NCBI GenBank assembly: GCA_016717305.1
Contig: JADKFY010000014.1
Coordinates: forward strand, 65,845-129,844
DNA: 64,000 bases
Reading direction: 5' to 3'
Source of the DNA: Flavobacteriales bacterium
GTDB taxonomy: Bacteria; Bacteroidota; Bacteroidia; Flavobacteriales_F; PHOS-HE28
Under the pieces are notes generated by a model. It had not been told where the DNA came from, did not search any database, and was given only the letters and a program-made list of their open reading frames with translations. This document shows positions 44,820 through 53,191 of the stretch, one piece after another; positions within the stretch are counted from its first letter, which is position 1; the number at the start of each line of letters is the position of its first letter. A program made the translations under genes and the position numbers.

Positions 44820-46235
44820 CTACACCGCCAACTTCGTCAGCATGCCGTTGAATACCAGGCCATGGAAAGGCAACACCGCATACCAGTAGAGCCGCCCCCA
44901 AAGACCCTTCGGTCGGAAGGTCGCCGTCTGTTGCAGTTGACCGCCGTCCATCTTGAATTCCAACCAAGCCTCGCCCGGTAATTTCATCTCGGCGAAGAGC
45001 AGCAGTCTACCTTCCTCTTTGTTCGCATAGAGCACGCGCCAGAAATCCACGGAGTCGCCGGCCATGAGCGTATCCAAGTGTGTGCGGCCGCGGTTGAGGC
45101 CCACACCACCGACCAGCTTATCCATGAAACCGCGCATGCGCCACAACACGTTTCCATAATACCAGCCCGTTCGACCACCGATGCGCCAAATGCGTTCGCG
45201 TGTCCGTTCCCTGTTGCCCATCGGCTTGCTGCGCTGGTCGGTGAAACAACCGAAGGTGGGTACCTGTAAGAACTCGGAAAGGTTTGCGGTGAACGCACTG
45301 CTGGTGAAGGAATCGGTCCAACCGGAAACCACTTCGTTGCCCTCGATCTTTTGCAGTGTTGCTTGCAGGGCAGTTGGGTAATCGATAGGCGTGATGCCCA
45401 GTATCCCGTTCAGCTCCGTGTTGCGGCACACCACTTCCACTTTCATGCTGTCCACCAACGAAACGGCCAGTCGGTATGACGTGGACGTAACGAAATACAG
45501 CCAGTAGGAGGAGAGCCGCGGTGTCATTACGGGCACGATGCCGATCCATCGCTTTAGGCCGCGCACCTTCGCGTAGCCCAGCAACATTTCCTTGTAGGTG
45601 TAGATGCCCGGTCCACCGATGTCGAAATCGCGATCGTAGGTCGCGGCATTGCCAAGTGATTTGGATAGGAAGCTGATCACATCGCGGATCGCGATCGGTT
45701 GGCAGCGGGTACGCAACCAGATAGGAGCGATCATGACCGGCAGCTTTTCCACCAGATCACGAATGATCTCGAACGATGCACTGCCCGAACCGATGATGAT
45801 GCCCGCACGTAACGACGTCAGGTGATAGCTTCCGCGGTTCAGCTCTTCTTCCACGGCTTTGCGCGATGCGAGGTGTTCCGAAAGTTCGTCCTCATTGATG
45901 ATGCCGGTGAGGTAGATAACCTGCTTCGCCGCAGTGCTGGAGATCGCCTCGCGGAAATTCACGGCCGACCGCAGTTCCGCTTTTTGGAAGTCGGTGGATG
46001 AGGCCATCGAATGCATCAGGTAGTAGGCCGCATCAATGTCGGCGGGAATTACGGCCAACGAAACGCGGTCCAGGAAATCCAGCTCCACCACCGTCACGTG
46101 GTCCTGGAGGGCAACGGGCACATGGAAGCGATCCTTGTCGCGCGTGCAGCAGATCACGTAATGCCCTTCCGCAACCAATGCAGGGAGCAGGCGTTTGCCG
46201 ATGTAGCCCGTGGCACCGGTGAGCAGAATGCGCAT
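44820..46235 (-). CDS. SDR-type NAD(P)-binding protein with DUF2867 domain
   Basis: 471 residues from ATG 46235 (MRILLTGATGYIGKRLLPAL). The N-terminal 300 residues are an atypical extended SDR with the nucleotide loop TGATGYIG and the acidic/Arg strand. QVIYLTGII and LRAGIIIGSGSASFEIIRDLV mark the substrate-side strands. The C-terminal 160 residues match the DUF2867 domain (RIWRIGGRTGWYYGN.LWRMRGFMDKLVGGVGLNRGR, VDFWRVLYANKEEGRLLLFAEMKLPGEAWLEF). The substrate is not known; quinone- or epimerase-like roles have been suggested for relatives. The dead dehydrogenase begins 4 bases after its stop. Confidence 0.9.
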   Translation of the reverse strand: MRILLTGATGYIGKRLLPALVAEGHYVICCTRDKDRFHVPVALQDHVTVVELDFLDRVSLAVIPADIDAAYYLMHSMASSTDFQKAELRSAVNFREAISSTAAKQVIYLTGIINEDELSEHLASRKAVEEELNRGSYHLTSLRAGIIIGSGSASFEIIRDLVEKLPVMIAPIWLRTRCQPIAIRDVISFLSKSLGNAATYDRDFDIGGPGIYTYKEMLLGYAKVRGLKRWIGIVPVMTPRLSSYWLYFVTSTSYRLAVSLVDSMKVEVVCRNTELNGILGITPIDYPTALQATLQKIEGNEVVSGWTDSFTSSAFTANLSEFLQVPTFGCFTDQRSKPMGNRERTRERIWRIGGRTGWYYGNVLWRMRGFMDKLVGGVGLNRGRTHLDTLMAGDSVDFWRVLYANKEEGRLLLFAEMKLPGEAWLEFKMDGGQLQQTATFRPKGLWGRLYWYAVLPFHGLVFNGMLTKLAV

Positions 46236-46358
46236 TGCGAAAGGTATGGGGGTGGTCCGGTGGAAATGCGTGGGGCGATGAAGCACAGCACCTAGCTGTA
46301 CAGAACAAGATGGACGGTTCCTTTGTTCAGTTGATGACCCACGAATCGCAGACCGACC

Positions 46359-46946
46359 ATGAAGATCTTCTCCATCATCCTGATCATTGTGTTGATCCTG
46401 TTCGTGGTCTCACAGATCTGGGCCCAACGCCAAGTGAGCGGCATTGAAACATATCCCTACCGCGTGGTCAAGACCTACGATGGCTTCGAGGTGCGCACCT
46501 ACGAGCGGGCCAACTTCATCTACGTCACCATGGATGCGCGCAGCTATTCGGAGAGCTCCAGCAAGGGTTTCAGGATGTTGGCAGGCTACATCTTCGGCGG
46601 AAATGACCGCCAGCAGAAGATCGCGATGACCTCTCCGGTGGTCATGGAAATGGACAGCGATGTGACCATGAAATTCCTCGTGCCGGCGCAGTACAAAATG
46701 GATGAACTGCCGAAGCCCGAGAACGCGGAAGTGCGTTTCGCCACGGAGCAGGAACGCACCGTGGCCGCGATCACCTTCGGCGGTTTCGCCAACGACGAAA
46801 AGATCCTGGCGCAGAAGGACGAACTCTTCAAACGCCTTGCCGCAGTTGGCATCCAACACACCGGCCAGTGGAGCTTCCTTGGCTACGACCCTCCTTTCAA
46901 AATGTTCGGCAGGAAGAACGAGGTGGTGGTGGAAGTGCTGCCGTAA
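46359..46946 (+). CDS. SOUL-family heme-binding protein
   Basis: A 195-residue protein with an N-terminal membrane helix (IFSIILIIVLILFVVSQIWA) and one SOUL/HBP domain: ETYPYRVVKTYDGFEVRTYE, SSKGFRMLAGYIFGGNDRQQKIAMTSPVVM, ITFGGFANDEKI, YDPPFKMFGRKNEVVVEV. SOUL proteins bind heme or porphyrins; members in bacteria are often membrane-anchored and of unsettled function. Divergent from the SDR gene, with 123 bases between the starts. Confidence 0.93.
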   Translation: MKIFSIILIIVLILFVVSQIWAQRQVSGIETYPYRVVKTYDGFEVRTYERANFIYVTMDARSYSESSSKGFRMLAGYIFGGNDRQQKIAMTSPVVMEMDSDVTMKFLVPAQYKMDELPKPENAEVRFATEQERTVAAITFGGFANDEKILAQKDELFKRLAAVGIQHTGQWSFLGYDPPFKMFGRKNEVVVEVLP

Positions 46947-47179
46947 AATGGCATCCGTGGTTCCTTCGTAGTCACATACAAGCGCTGTCAAGCGCGGAGG
47001 GAAACCCTGTAGCCGAGCGCATGGAACAGCCGAGGAGGACCTGCTCTTTTCCAACTCCACGCTGCACACATACATTGTGCGCCCGAGGGTGAAGAGCCTC
47101 CCGACCGTTGGGGTCAACGGACCATCCTCACACCAAGGGAAGACGTTGCGCCAAGCGGGTGCGGATCACGGGTTGCAGC

Positions 47180-47986
47180 ATGGAGCAAACGACACAAGGA
47201 ACAGTTTGGAAACTCAGGTTGTTCGTTGTGGGTCATGTGGCCAAGGGCGTGGTGTTCTGCTTGATCGGCGGGCTCGGTACCTACGCGGTTGTTCGGGGAG
47301 GCGGTGACCCACGAGGCATGATGGATGTGCTGATCTGGCTACACGCGCAAGCGTTCGGTTTGGCCATGGTCATGATCCTTGGCTTGGGGCTCTTTGCCCA
47401 CGGCGTGTGGCGTTGGTGGAAGGTGTTCGGATCAACTGAGGACAGCAAGGCCAAGGTGGTGACCATCGGAGAACGTATCGGTCATGTCGTTGGTGGCGCA
47501 TTCTACATCCTGCTGTGCGTGTTCTCCTTCTCGCTGTTGTGGATCGAACCGCAGACCAACTCGGACAACGGATCAACGGATCAAGTGCTCGAGTTCACCT
47601 TGAAGATACCGTGGGGCGAATGGATCTTGGGACTGATCGGCGCCATCATCATCCTGGTCGGCATCGTCATGGCGGTGCAAGGGTCCAAGCGGCAGTTGAT
47701 GGTGGAGTTGGGTGGCGCGGACATGGCGAAGTGGGAGCGAAGGGGTTATCGCATCATCGGCATGGCTGGATTCCTCGCGTGGGGAATGGTCAATGCCGTG
47801 ATCGGCTATTTCCTGATCCGCGTAGCAATGACCAGCGACCCCGATAAATACAAGGGCATCAAAGGCGCTTTGGAATTCGTGGGCGGGCGCACGTTCGGAA
47901 CGCTCCTATTGGGCAGCGTAAGTGCAGGGCTCTTGCTCTTCGGGCTCTTCATGTTCGCCAAAGCGCGGTATGAACGAACGGAGTGA
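47180..47986 (+). CDS. DUF1206 membrane protein
   Basis: 268 residues from ATG 47180 (MEQTTQGTVWKLRLFVVGHVAKGVVF). It shows the repeated DUF1206 pattern: paired helices with a conserved G.. G.. AKGVVF / ERIGHVVGGAFYILL / YRIIGMAGFLAWGMV, each followed by a second hydrophobic helix, six in total. The function of DUF1206 is unknown. An open extension to 47108 is rejected as it lacks family content. The 233 bases upstream, back to the SOUL stop, contain no gene I can see. Confidence 0.85.
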   Translation: MEQTTQGTVWKLRLFVVGHVAKGVVFCLIGGLGTYAVVRGGGDPRGMMDVLIWLHAQAFGLAMVMILGLGLFAHGVWRWWKVFGSTEDSKAKVVTIGERIGHVVGGAFYILLCVFSFSLLWIEPQTNSDNGSTDQVLEFTLKIPWGEWILGLIGAIIILVGIVMAVQGSKRQLMVELGGADMAKWERRGYRIIGMAGFLAWGMVNAVIGYFLIRVAMTSDPDKYKGIKGALEFVGGRTFGTLLLGSVSAGLLLFGLFMFAKARYERTE

Positions 47987-48027
47987 AAGGACCACGGCCT
48001 TGTACTTGATGGTGGTTTGCTGCATGC

Positions 48028-48528
48028 CTATTCCCCCTTCTTCGGCTTGCTCCAGTGGTTCTCCAACGAAACGTTGCAAGCGTTCATCAGGCTCATGCCT
48101 TCACGTGCCAGGTCGTAATAGTCGTTCTCGCCACGGCGGTAGAAGCGCGCCATGTCCTTGAACTGGATCATGGCCGTCTCCACGGCGCTGTCTTCAACCA
48201 GCGGCAGTACGCCCCAGTAACAGGTGCGGAAACGCTCCAGACAACTGTCGAAGGCCAAGGTATCATCGGCACTGATCCACTGCTGTTCGTCGTGCGGCAC
48301 CACCAACAGGTCGCCCACCGCCTTCCCTACTTCCTCATAGGCCTGCAGCTTCTTGGTGTACATGCTGCGGCTGAACTCCATTTTGCTTTCATGGCTCATT
48401 TGGCTGGTGAACTGCCAAGCACCGACCGAGATGCCCAACACGGTGAGCAGCGGTGCCACCGCCTTTGAATAGTCGGTATTCCTTCCCGTTTGCGCGGGAC
48501 CTGTGGGCTTCGGGTGCTGGTCGTCCAT
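48028..48528 (-). CDS. Unknown membrane-anchored helical protein
   Basis: 166 residues from ATG 48528. One membrane helix at about residues 19-38 (YSKAVAPLLTVLGISVGAWQF) is followed by a helical domain of about 125 residues (SRSMYTKKLQAYEEVGKAVGDLL, ARFYRRGENDYYDLAREGM). No family recognised. The start overlaps the stop of the upstream gene by one base (TGATG), so translation is coupled and the two proteins probably act together. Confidence 0.75.
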   Translation of the reverse strand: MDDQHPKPTGPAQTGRNTDYSKAVAPLLTVLGISVGAWQFTSQMSHESKMEFSRSMYTKKLQAYEEVGKAVGDLLVVPHDEQQWISADDTLAFDSCLERFRTCYWGVLPLVEDSAVETAMIQFKDMARFYRRGENDYYDLAREGMSLMNACNVSLENHWSKPKKGE

Positions 48529-48929
48529 CAGTGCGCAAGGTAGATGCTGCGCGTCGCATCCGTCTTGCCATCGGGAACTGTGGTCAGCCGCACGCAATGT
48601 GCATTGCCCTTGCAAGCCGGAGCGTTCGCAGGCAAACTCTTCACCTCATACTTGGCACCTCCGAAGGCGATGCCGCTCTTGCCACCGGCACTCCACGTTT
48701 CCAACACCTCGTTGCTGCTCTTCCATGTTCCACCTGCGCATTCCTGCACCACGACCTGCTTTGCACTGAACGTGTAGGTGGCGTCACCGGGGCTGCACTT
48801 GGGTGCGGTGGCGTTGCCGATCACTTGCCATTGCTGACTACCGCCGCCGGTGAGCGTGCCGAGCGCGTCTTGGGCGTTCACAAGCATACCTAGTACAAGG
48901 CCGAGAAAAAGAAATGAAGTGCGGAACAT
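48528..48929 (-). CDS. Small secreted protein, unknown
   Basis: 133 residues from ATG 48929 (MFRTSFLFLGLVLGMLVNAQ); another ATG at 48953 is possible. Signal peptide ends VNAQ. The mature region has six cysteines in a lipocalin-like or META-like beta pattern (WQVIGNATAPKCSP, YTFSAKQVVVQECAGGTWKS). No confident family. Translationally coupled to the membrane-anchored protein downstream. Confidence 0.7.
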   Translation of the reverse strand: MFRTSFLFLGLVLGMLVNAQDALGTLTGGGSQQWQVIGNATAPKCSPGDATYTFSAKQVVVQECAGGTWKSSNEVLETWSAGGKSGIAFGGAKYEVKSLPANAPACKGNAHCVRLTTVPDGKTDATRSIYLAH

Positions 48930-49093
48930 ATGTTTGTGTTTATGGATGGACATGCAAAGAATGGGCCCGAAGTTCGGAAATGCGGTGGACCTTGCCATTG
49001 GTGACATCTTCCATTTGCGTTGACCGCGTTCGCCATTGCAGCTGAACCTTCGTTGGTTGGGCGTTTATTCCCCGCGCAGTGAACCCGAAGTCA

Positions 49094-49142
49094 TGCCGGA
49101 AAGCGGGCGCTGTGCAACAGCGTAGGTCCCGCTTATCCGGCA
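49094..49142. repeat. Palindromic REP-like element, copy 1
   Basis: A 49-bp imperfect palindrome whose arms TGCCGGAAAGCGGG and CCCGCTTATCCGGCA pair around a short inner stem CGCTG/CAGCG. It lies in the 290-bp gap between two divergently arranged secreted-protein genes. A second copy at 56460-56510 is about 46/55 identical over the aligned stretch. Confidence 0.65.
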
Positions 49143-49219
49143 TCTCACAGATCTCGATAGACCAGCACCAGGCCCAACGACCCACCCTTCAACAGAAGGC
49201 GTCTGGTCCTTTCAACGGC

Positions 49220-50266
49220 TCAGCGCTTCACAACCTGATGCACGGCGACACGTCCTTCTTCCAACACCACCACTTCATAGACCCCGCTCGCAGGCAATTC
49301 CACTGCAATGTTGGTGGCGGCGGTACGCATCTCCTTTACCAATTGGCCCAGCACCGAACGCACGGTTATGGTGCGCATAGCAGTATTGGCAAAGCGGATG
49401 GTGAAGGCATCGGTGGTCGGATTCGGAAAGAGGACCAGGTCTTCCTTCTCGTGGTGCGATATGCCGGTAACGATCAATGGCTCCGAAGGAATGGAACAGT
49501 CCACCTCGTAGGTCACATCCACGGTGTAGGCACCCGACAATACCGGGTCTATGCACTCCGTGTCCAAACCATCCAAGGGCACTCCATCCACGGACCATTG
49601 GTAGGTCAACCCGGGCGGGTCGGCACACAGGGATCCTCCGTTCTGCAATAGGGTGGGCTGTGTTGGTGGAATGAATTGGACGGTAAGTCCGAAGCCCAGG
49701 TCCTGCATGTATAGAGGACAGAGCGAAGGTGCCCCGCGCACGCTGTATTGGCCGGCCTCCAGTACCAACAAGGTATCATTGGTGGCGCCCGGTATCGGGA
49801 GGTTATCGAAGCCCATGGTCCACTGGATATTCGTGTCGTACGGATCGTTCAGGACCAGCAGCAACGTATCGCCACTGCAATACACGGGACCGTTCTGGGT
49901 GAAGTACAGCGGCTCGGCCCCTGCAGAGATCACCGAGATCGGGAGGAAGACCCATCCGTCCACCAGCACGTTGGGCGAGCGCTCGGTGCATCCGTCCAAG
50001 GTGGCCTCTACACTGAAGTTGGAACCCGCATCCTGGAAGGCATCCACCAAAAAGCCGGGGTCCGTGGCTCCAGGTACCGGTGCGTCGTCCTTGTACCATT
50101 GGTAGCTGTCGTAGACCTGCGTGGCCAGCACCGCTTGCTCATTCGGACACAGGATCAGGTCCGGAGGCAGCACGGTCGGATCGAAAGGGCATTGCGCTTG
50201 CACCTCGAAAAAGGGGAGCGAAAGAGCAAGCAGGAACAGGGTCGGCAAAGGGACGTGTTTGCGCAT
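49220..50266 (-). CDS. T9SS cargo protein with Ig-like repeats
   Basis: 348 residues with signal peptide ending VQAQ. Three Ig-like/gliding-type beta repeats each contain a YQWYKDDAPVPGAT-like core (also IQWTMGFDNLPIPGATNDT and YQWSVDGVPLDG). The T9SS type A sorting domain is LVLFPNPTTDAFTIRF, RTITVRSVLGQLVKE, LPASGVYEVVVLEEG. No catalytic domain seen. Surface or released protein; possibly binding or adhesion. Confidence 0.85.
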   Translation of the reverse strand: MRKHVPLPTLFLLALSLPFFEVQAQCPFDPTVLPPDLILCPNEQAVLATQVYDSYQWYKDDAPVPGATDPGFLVDAFQDAGSNFSVEATLDGCTERSPNVLVDGWVFLPISVISAGAEPLYFTQNGPVYCSGDTLLLVLNDPYDTNIQWTMGFDNLPIPGATNDTLLVLEAGQYSVRGAPSLCPLYMQDLGFGLTVQFIPPTQPTLLQNGGSLCADPPGLTYQWSVDGVPLDGLDTECIDPVLSGAYTVDVTYEVDCSIPSEPLIVTGISHHEKEDLVLFPNPTTDAFTIRFANTAMRTITVRSVLGQLVKEMRTAATNIAVELPASGVYEVVVLEEGRVAVHQVVKR

Positions 50267-50527
50267 GTGGGTGGTGTTATGCCCACTGGACGCTTCGTGC
50301 CGGACTGATCGTTGCCTCTCCGCGCCAGCGAAAGTGATAGGCGGTTGATGTGGGGTCGAATAACAACCAAGTCCACGTTCACTTCAGTAAGAAATGGGAT
50401 CACTGATGGACACGGATCAACATGTTCAATGCCTCCTTGCGCTTTGCGAGAAGACCAAACCATCTGCGTTCATCTGCAGACCCATGCGGGATGCGGCTGG
50501 AATTTCCCCGCCGAACACCTGTGATCG

Positions 50528-50872
50528 CTACTCCTGATCGGTCTCCTGCACACCGTGCTCCGCATCCTTGGGTACGGTCTTCACCTCCTTGATCTTGAAA
50601 ATGAAATTCATGGCACTGGCCTGTCCTTCTGCGATCTCGATGGTCTTGCCCTCTACCATCTTGGTATCCCCAGCGCCGTGGACCACTTGCACCAAGTGCT
50701 CTCCAACGCCGACGTCGTACATGAACGGGGTGCTCGCCACAACTTCACCCACGGCGACGCTATCCACCAACACCTGGCCGGTAACATTGGACAGGACCAA
50801 GATCTTGCCGGTGGTTTGCGCGTTGAGCAACCCGGAAAGGAAGAGGGAGATGATGATCAGCGGTGTTCTCAT
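50528..50872 (-). CDS. Small secreted PEGA-like protein
   Basis: 114 residues, signal peptide ending LNAQ, then a single beta-rich repeat (GKILVLSNVTGQVLVDSVAVGE ... YDVGVGEHLVQVVHGAGDTK) resembling a PEGA domain. The tail is lysine- and glutamate-rich. Function unknown; PEGA domains are usually carbohydrate- or surface-related. A TACCTTTC element at 50903-50910 on the minus strand could be its -7 box. Confidence 0.7.
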   Translation of the reverse strand: MRTPLIIISLFLSGLLNAQTTGKILVLSNVTGQVLVDSVAVGEVVASTPFMYDVGVGEHLVQVVHGAGDTKMVEGKTIEIAEGQASAMNFIFKIKEVKTVPKDAEHGVQETDQE

Positions 50873-50995
50873 GGGGTGATGGTGTTCTCAGAAATGGTGG
50901 GTGAAAGGTAGGGGGGATAATTAGGGTCGTCGGTGATCGACCAAGACTGTTGGGTTTTCCCCAGCGCCAAATGGCGCATTAAGAAGAAACAAGAG

Positions 50996-51198
50996 GAACC
51001 GCAGATGAACGCAGATAGACGCAGATAGATCCGCTTGCTTCAAAACGCCATCACCTTGAGCTGCATACAAGTGTTACGAGACCTTACCTTCCTATCAAAA
51101 CGCCATCACCTTGAGCTGCATACAAGTGTTACGAGATCTTACCTTCCTGCCATCGCCCTGTCCACCTATCTGCGTTCATCTGCGTCCATCTGCGGTTC
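50996..51198. repeat. Composite repeat: 33-bp inverted arms flanking a 55-bp tandem duplication
   Basis: Most of the 360-bp gene-free stretch 50873-51232 is this element. The left arm 50996-51028 and right arm 51166-51198 are inverted copies built from the short phrase CGCAGAT (about 29 of 33 positions match). Between them the unit at 51040-51094 is repeated at 51095-51149 with one clear substitution (ACGAGACC versus ACGAGATC). No open frame or transposase is inside. Related CGCAGAT/GGACACGGAT phrases lie at 50395-50482. It could fold into a large hairpin or be a non-autonomous mobile or expanding intergenic repeat. Confidence 0.75.
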
Positions 51199-51232
51199 GC
51201 ATTCTCACTCCATCACGCCCGCCATATCGCGG

Positions 51233-52987
51233 TCAATGCCCTCCGACTACAACTATGTTCAAAGACCGCACCTTTTCACCGGCGCGCACCGTGATCACGT
51301 AACGACCTGCTGCGGCATCGGGCAATTGGATCACCTGGACCGGGCCGTTGCGTTGCGGTCCGTTCCAACACAGCCGGCCGCCCGGATCGAACACACTGAT
51401 GCTCGCCTGTTGCATTCCCGATGGAAGCACCAAGTTGAAACGCCCGTTGTTCGGATTCGGAAAGGCGATGATCACTTCCGCATCGGCTTCCTCTTGCAGT
51501 GCAGTGATGATCAACGCGTATTCGTCAGTGAGCGTGCAGCCCGTTGCGGTGTTCACCATAACGCTGTAAAGACCACCTGTTGCGGCCACCACGAAAGGGT
51601 CGTCCGCGCCGGGCAAAGGTTCGCCGTTCAAGCTCCACAGATAGCTCTCGAAATCGCCTTGCACCAAGAGCACTTGTCCACTTGCTTCAATGGTGATCGA
51701 CGGGCACACCACGATGGTATCGCTGTTCGCGGTGCACCCGAACGCGTTCGTGGCCACACCCCACCAAAGGCCGGTGCTGTCCGTGGGAACGCAGGGGCCG
51801 GTCACGCCGGGCACCGTGTCGCCGTCGTTGTACCAGACGTAGGTCAATGGTATGGTGTCCGTGGCGCAGAGCTCTGCTGCTGCGGTGTCGTAGCTCGTGG
51901 AAAGATGGGGTGCCGGGAACACGCGAACGGTATCCGTATCGGTGAAGGCCAGTTGCGGTTCCACGCTAATGGTGAGACTGCCGAATGTGCCGTTGCCCAA
52001 CGCGAAAGGCACCGCGCCGTTGCTGCCGGGCAGGATGTTGAAGGTGCCGAGATCATCGTCCTGGCTCACGGGATCTTCATCGAAGAAGGCGATCGAATAC
52101 GGCGGGTTCGCCAAGAGTTGTCCCACGTTGTTCCAGTTCTCGCTCGCACTGTTGTCCCCGCTGCTACTGGTGGTGCTGTTGCCGTTGCCATCGGTGAGCA
52201 CGTAGTAGAGATCGGGGTCGCCCGTGCAGGCACCGAAGAGGGAAGGTTCCTCCACATCGCCGCACCAATTGTCGCCCACGCCGCCCAGCACCACATCGGT
52301 AAGCACGAAGCCGCCGATGGTGGTGGTTAGCGTTACCACGTGATCACCCGGCGTATCAAAACTGGCGCTCGGTGTGGCGCTGTTGCTCGTGTTCCCGTTG
52401 CCGAAGTCCCACGCATAACTGGTGGGTGCCGGACTGCCATCGAGCAACGCGGTGAATTGCACATCGGCACTTCCGCAACCGCTGTTCGGTGAAAACGTGA
52501 AGCTCGCATTGCCACCGCTGCCCGCTTGCACCACCAAGGTGACGCCGAACGTTTGCGGCACGACCAGGGTGAAGCCGCTCGCCTCCACCTGTGCACTGAT
52601 GTTGATCGCGATGGTATACGTGCCGCTTCCGATCGGTGTGCCGCACAACCGCGCGCAACCGTACTGGTCCACCTGCGGATAGTAGATGCCCAGCGGTTCG
52701 TTCGGCGTAAGCTCCATGCCGAAGGGCAAGCCGGTCACACTGGTGATCGTCATCTGCAAAAAGTCGACGTTGGTGTTCGTGTTCGGGTCCGTGAAGTTGG
52801 CCGGCAACCAGAAGGTGATGTCGCTCGCGTACGCCACCCCCGCCGTGGCATCGGGCGGTTGCAACGGGCACAAGGTGGGGTAGGCCGGCGTGGCGGAACA
52901 CGTAGCATCGATCGCGCAACTGGTGCACTGCGCACGTGCGCTGCCCAAAGCGAGCAGCGCAATGGAGAGGAGTAGGGTTCGGAGCAT
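51233..52987 (-). CDS. PKD-domain T9SS cargo protein
   Basis: 584 residues from ATG 52987 (MLRTLLLSIALLALGSARAQ). A cysteine-rich start (CTSCAIDATCS) is followed by an Ig-like domain with CARLCGTPIGSGTYTIAINI, then a PKD domain (YAWDFGNGNTSNSATPSASFDTPGDHVV). A C2-like region follows (LLANPPYSIAFFDEDPVSQDDDLGTF), then further Ig-like repeats (YVWYNDGDTVPG and YLWSLNGEPLPGA). It ends in a T9SS type A domain (IAFPNPNNGRFNLVLP, FDPGGRLCW, AAAGRYVITVRAGEK). The start in the composite-repeat neighbourhood was checked: the stop is at 51233, just after the right arm. Confidence 0.85.
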   Translation of the reverse strand: MLRTLLLSIALLALGSARAQCTSCAIDATCSATPAYPTLCPLQPPDATAGVAYASDITFWLPANFTDPNTNTNVDFLQMTITSVTGLPFGMELTPNEPLGIYYPQVDQYGCARLCGTPIGSGTYTIAINISAQVEASGFTLVVPQTFGVTLVVQAGSGGNASFTFSPNSGCGSADVQFTALLDGSPAPTSYAWDFGNGNTSNSATPSASFDTPGDHVVTLTTTIGGFVLTDVVLGGVGDNWCGDVEEPSLFGACTGDPDLYYVLTDGNGNSTTSSSGDNSASENWNNVGQLLANPPYSIAFFDEDPVSQDDDLGTFNILPGSNGAVPFALGNGTFGSLTISVEPQLAFTDTDTVRVFPAPHLSTSYDTAAAELCATDTIPLTYVWYNDGDTVPGVTGPCVPTDSTGLWWGVATNAFGCTANSDTIVVCPSITIEASGQVLLVQGDFESYLWSLNGEPLPGADDPFVVAATGGLYSVMVNTATGCTLTDEYALIITALQEEADAEVIIAFPNPNNGRFNLVLPSGMQQASISVFDPGGRLCWNGPQRNGPVQVIQLPDAAAGRYVITVRAGEKVRSLNIVVVGGH

Positions 52988-53179
52988 GGGGTGATGGACC
53001 GCCCGAAGATCGGGGTTGCTGGGGGAATAGTGCAAGGTCGCAGCGAACACCATGGGGCCGATCGTGTCGTCCCATACCTAGGTCAATGTTGCGGTGACCG
53101 CATCGCAGCATTCGGCGGCGGCCGTATCGCATCTTGCTGATAGCTGACCAAATGCGGTCGGCGAGCTGGGTGCGTGCCC

Positions 53180-53187
53180 TACTTTCG
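53180..53187 (+). promoter_or_regulatory. -7-like element directly before the AI-2E-family gene
   Basis: TACTTTCG ends 4 bases before the ATG at 53192 (CCGC between them). As for the acetyltransferase at 16195, the transcript would be leaderless or have a few bases only. Confidence 0.45.
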
Positions 53188-53191
53188 CCGC

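Noticed and set aside
46947..47179. Small gene between SOUL and DUF1206 genes
   Set aside because: Only short Arg/Ser-rich frames; no start context or conserved pattern seen.
51040..51149. Two-unit tandem repeat as a CRISPR array
   Set aside because: Only two units, no spacers between them, and no cas genes nearby.
51035..52330. 431-codon plus-strand frame opposite the PKD protein
   Set aside because: Composition (Arg/His/Ala-rich) and lack of any motif mark it as an antisense shadow of a T9SS protein with clear domains.
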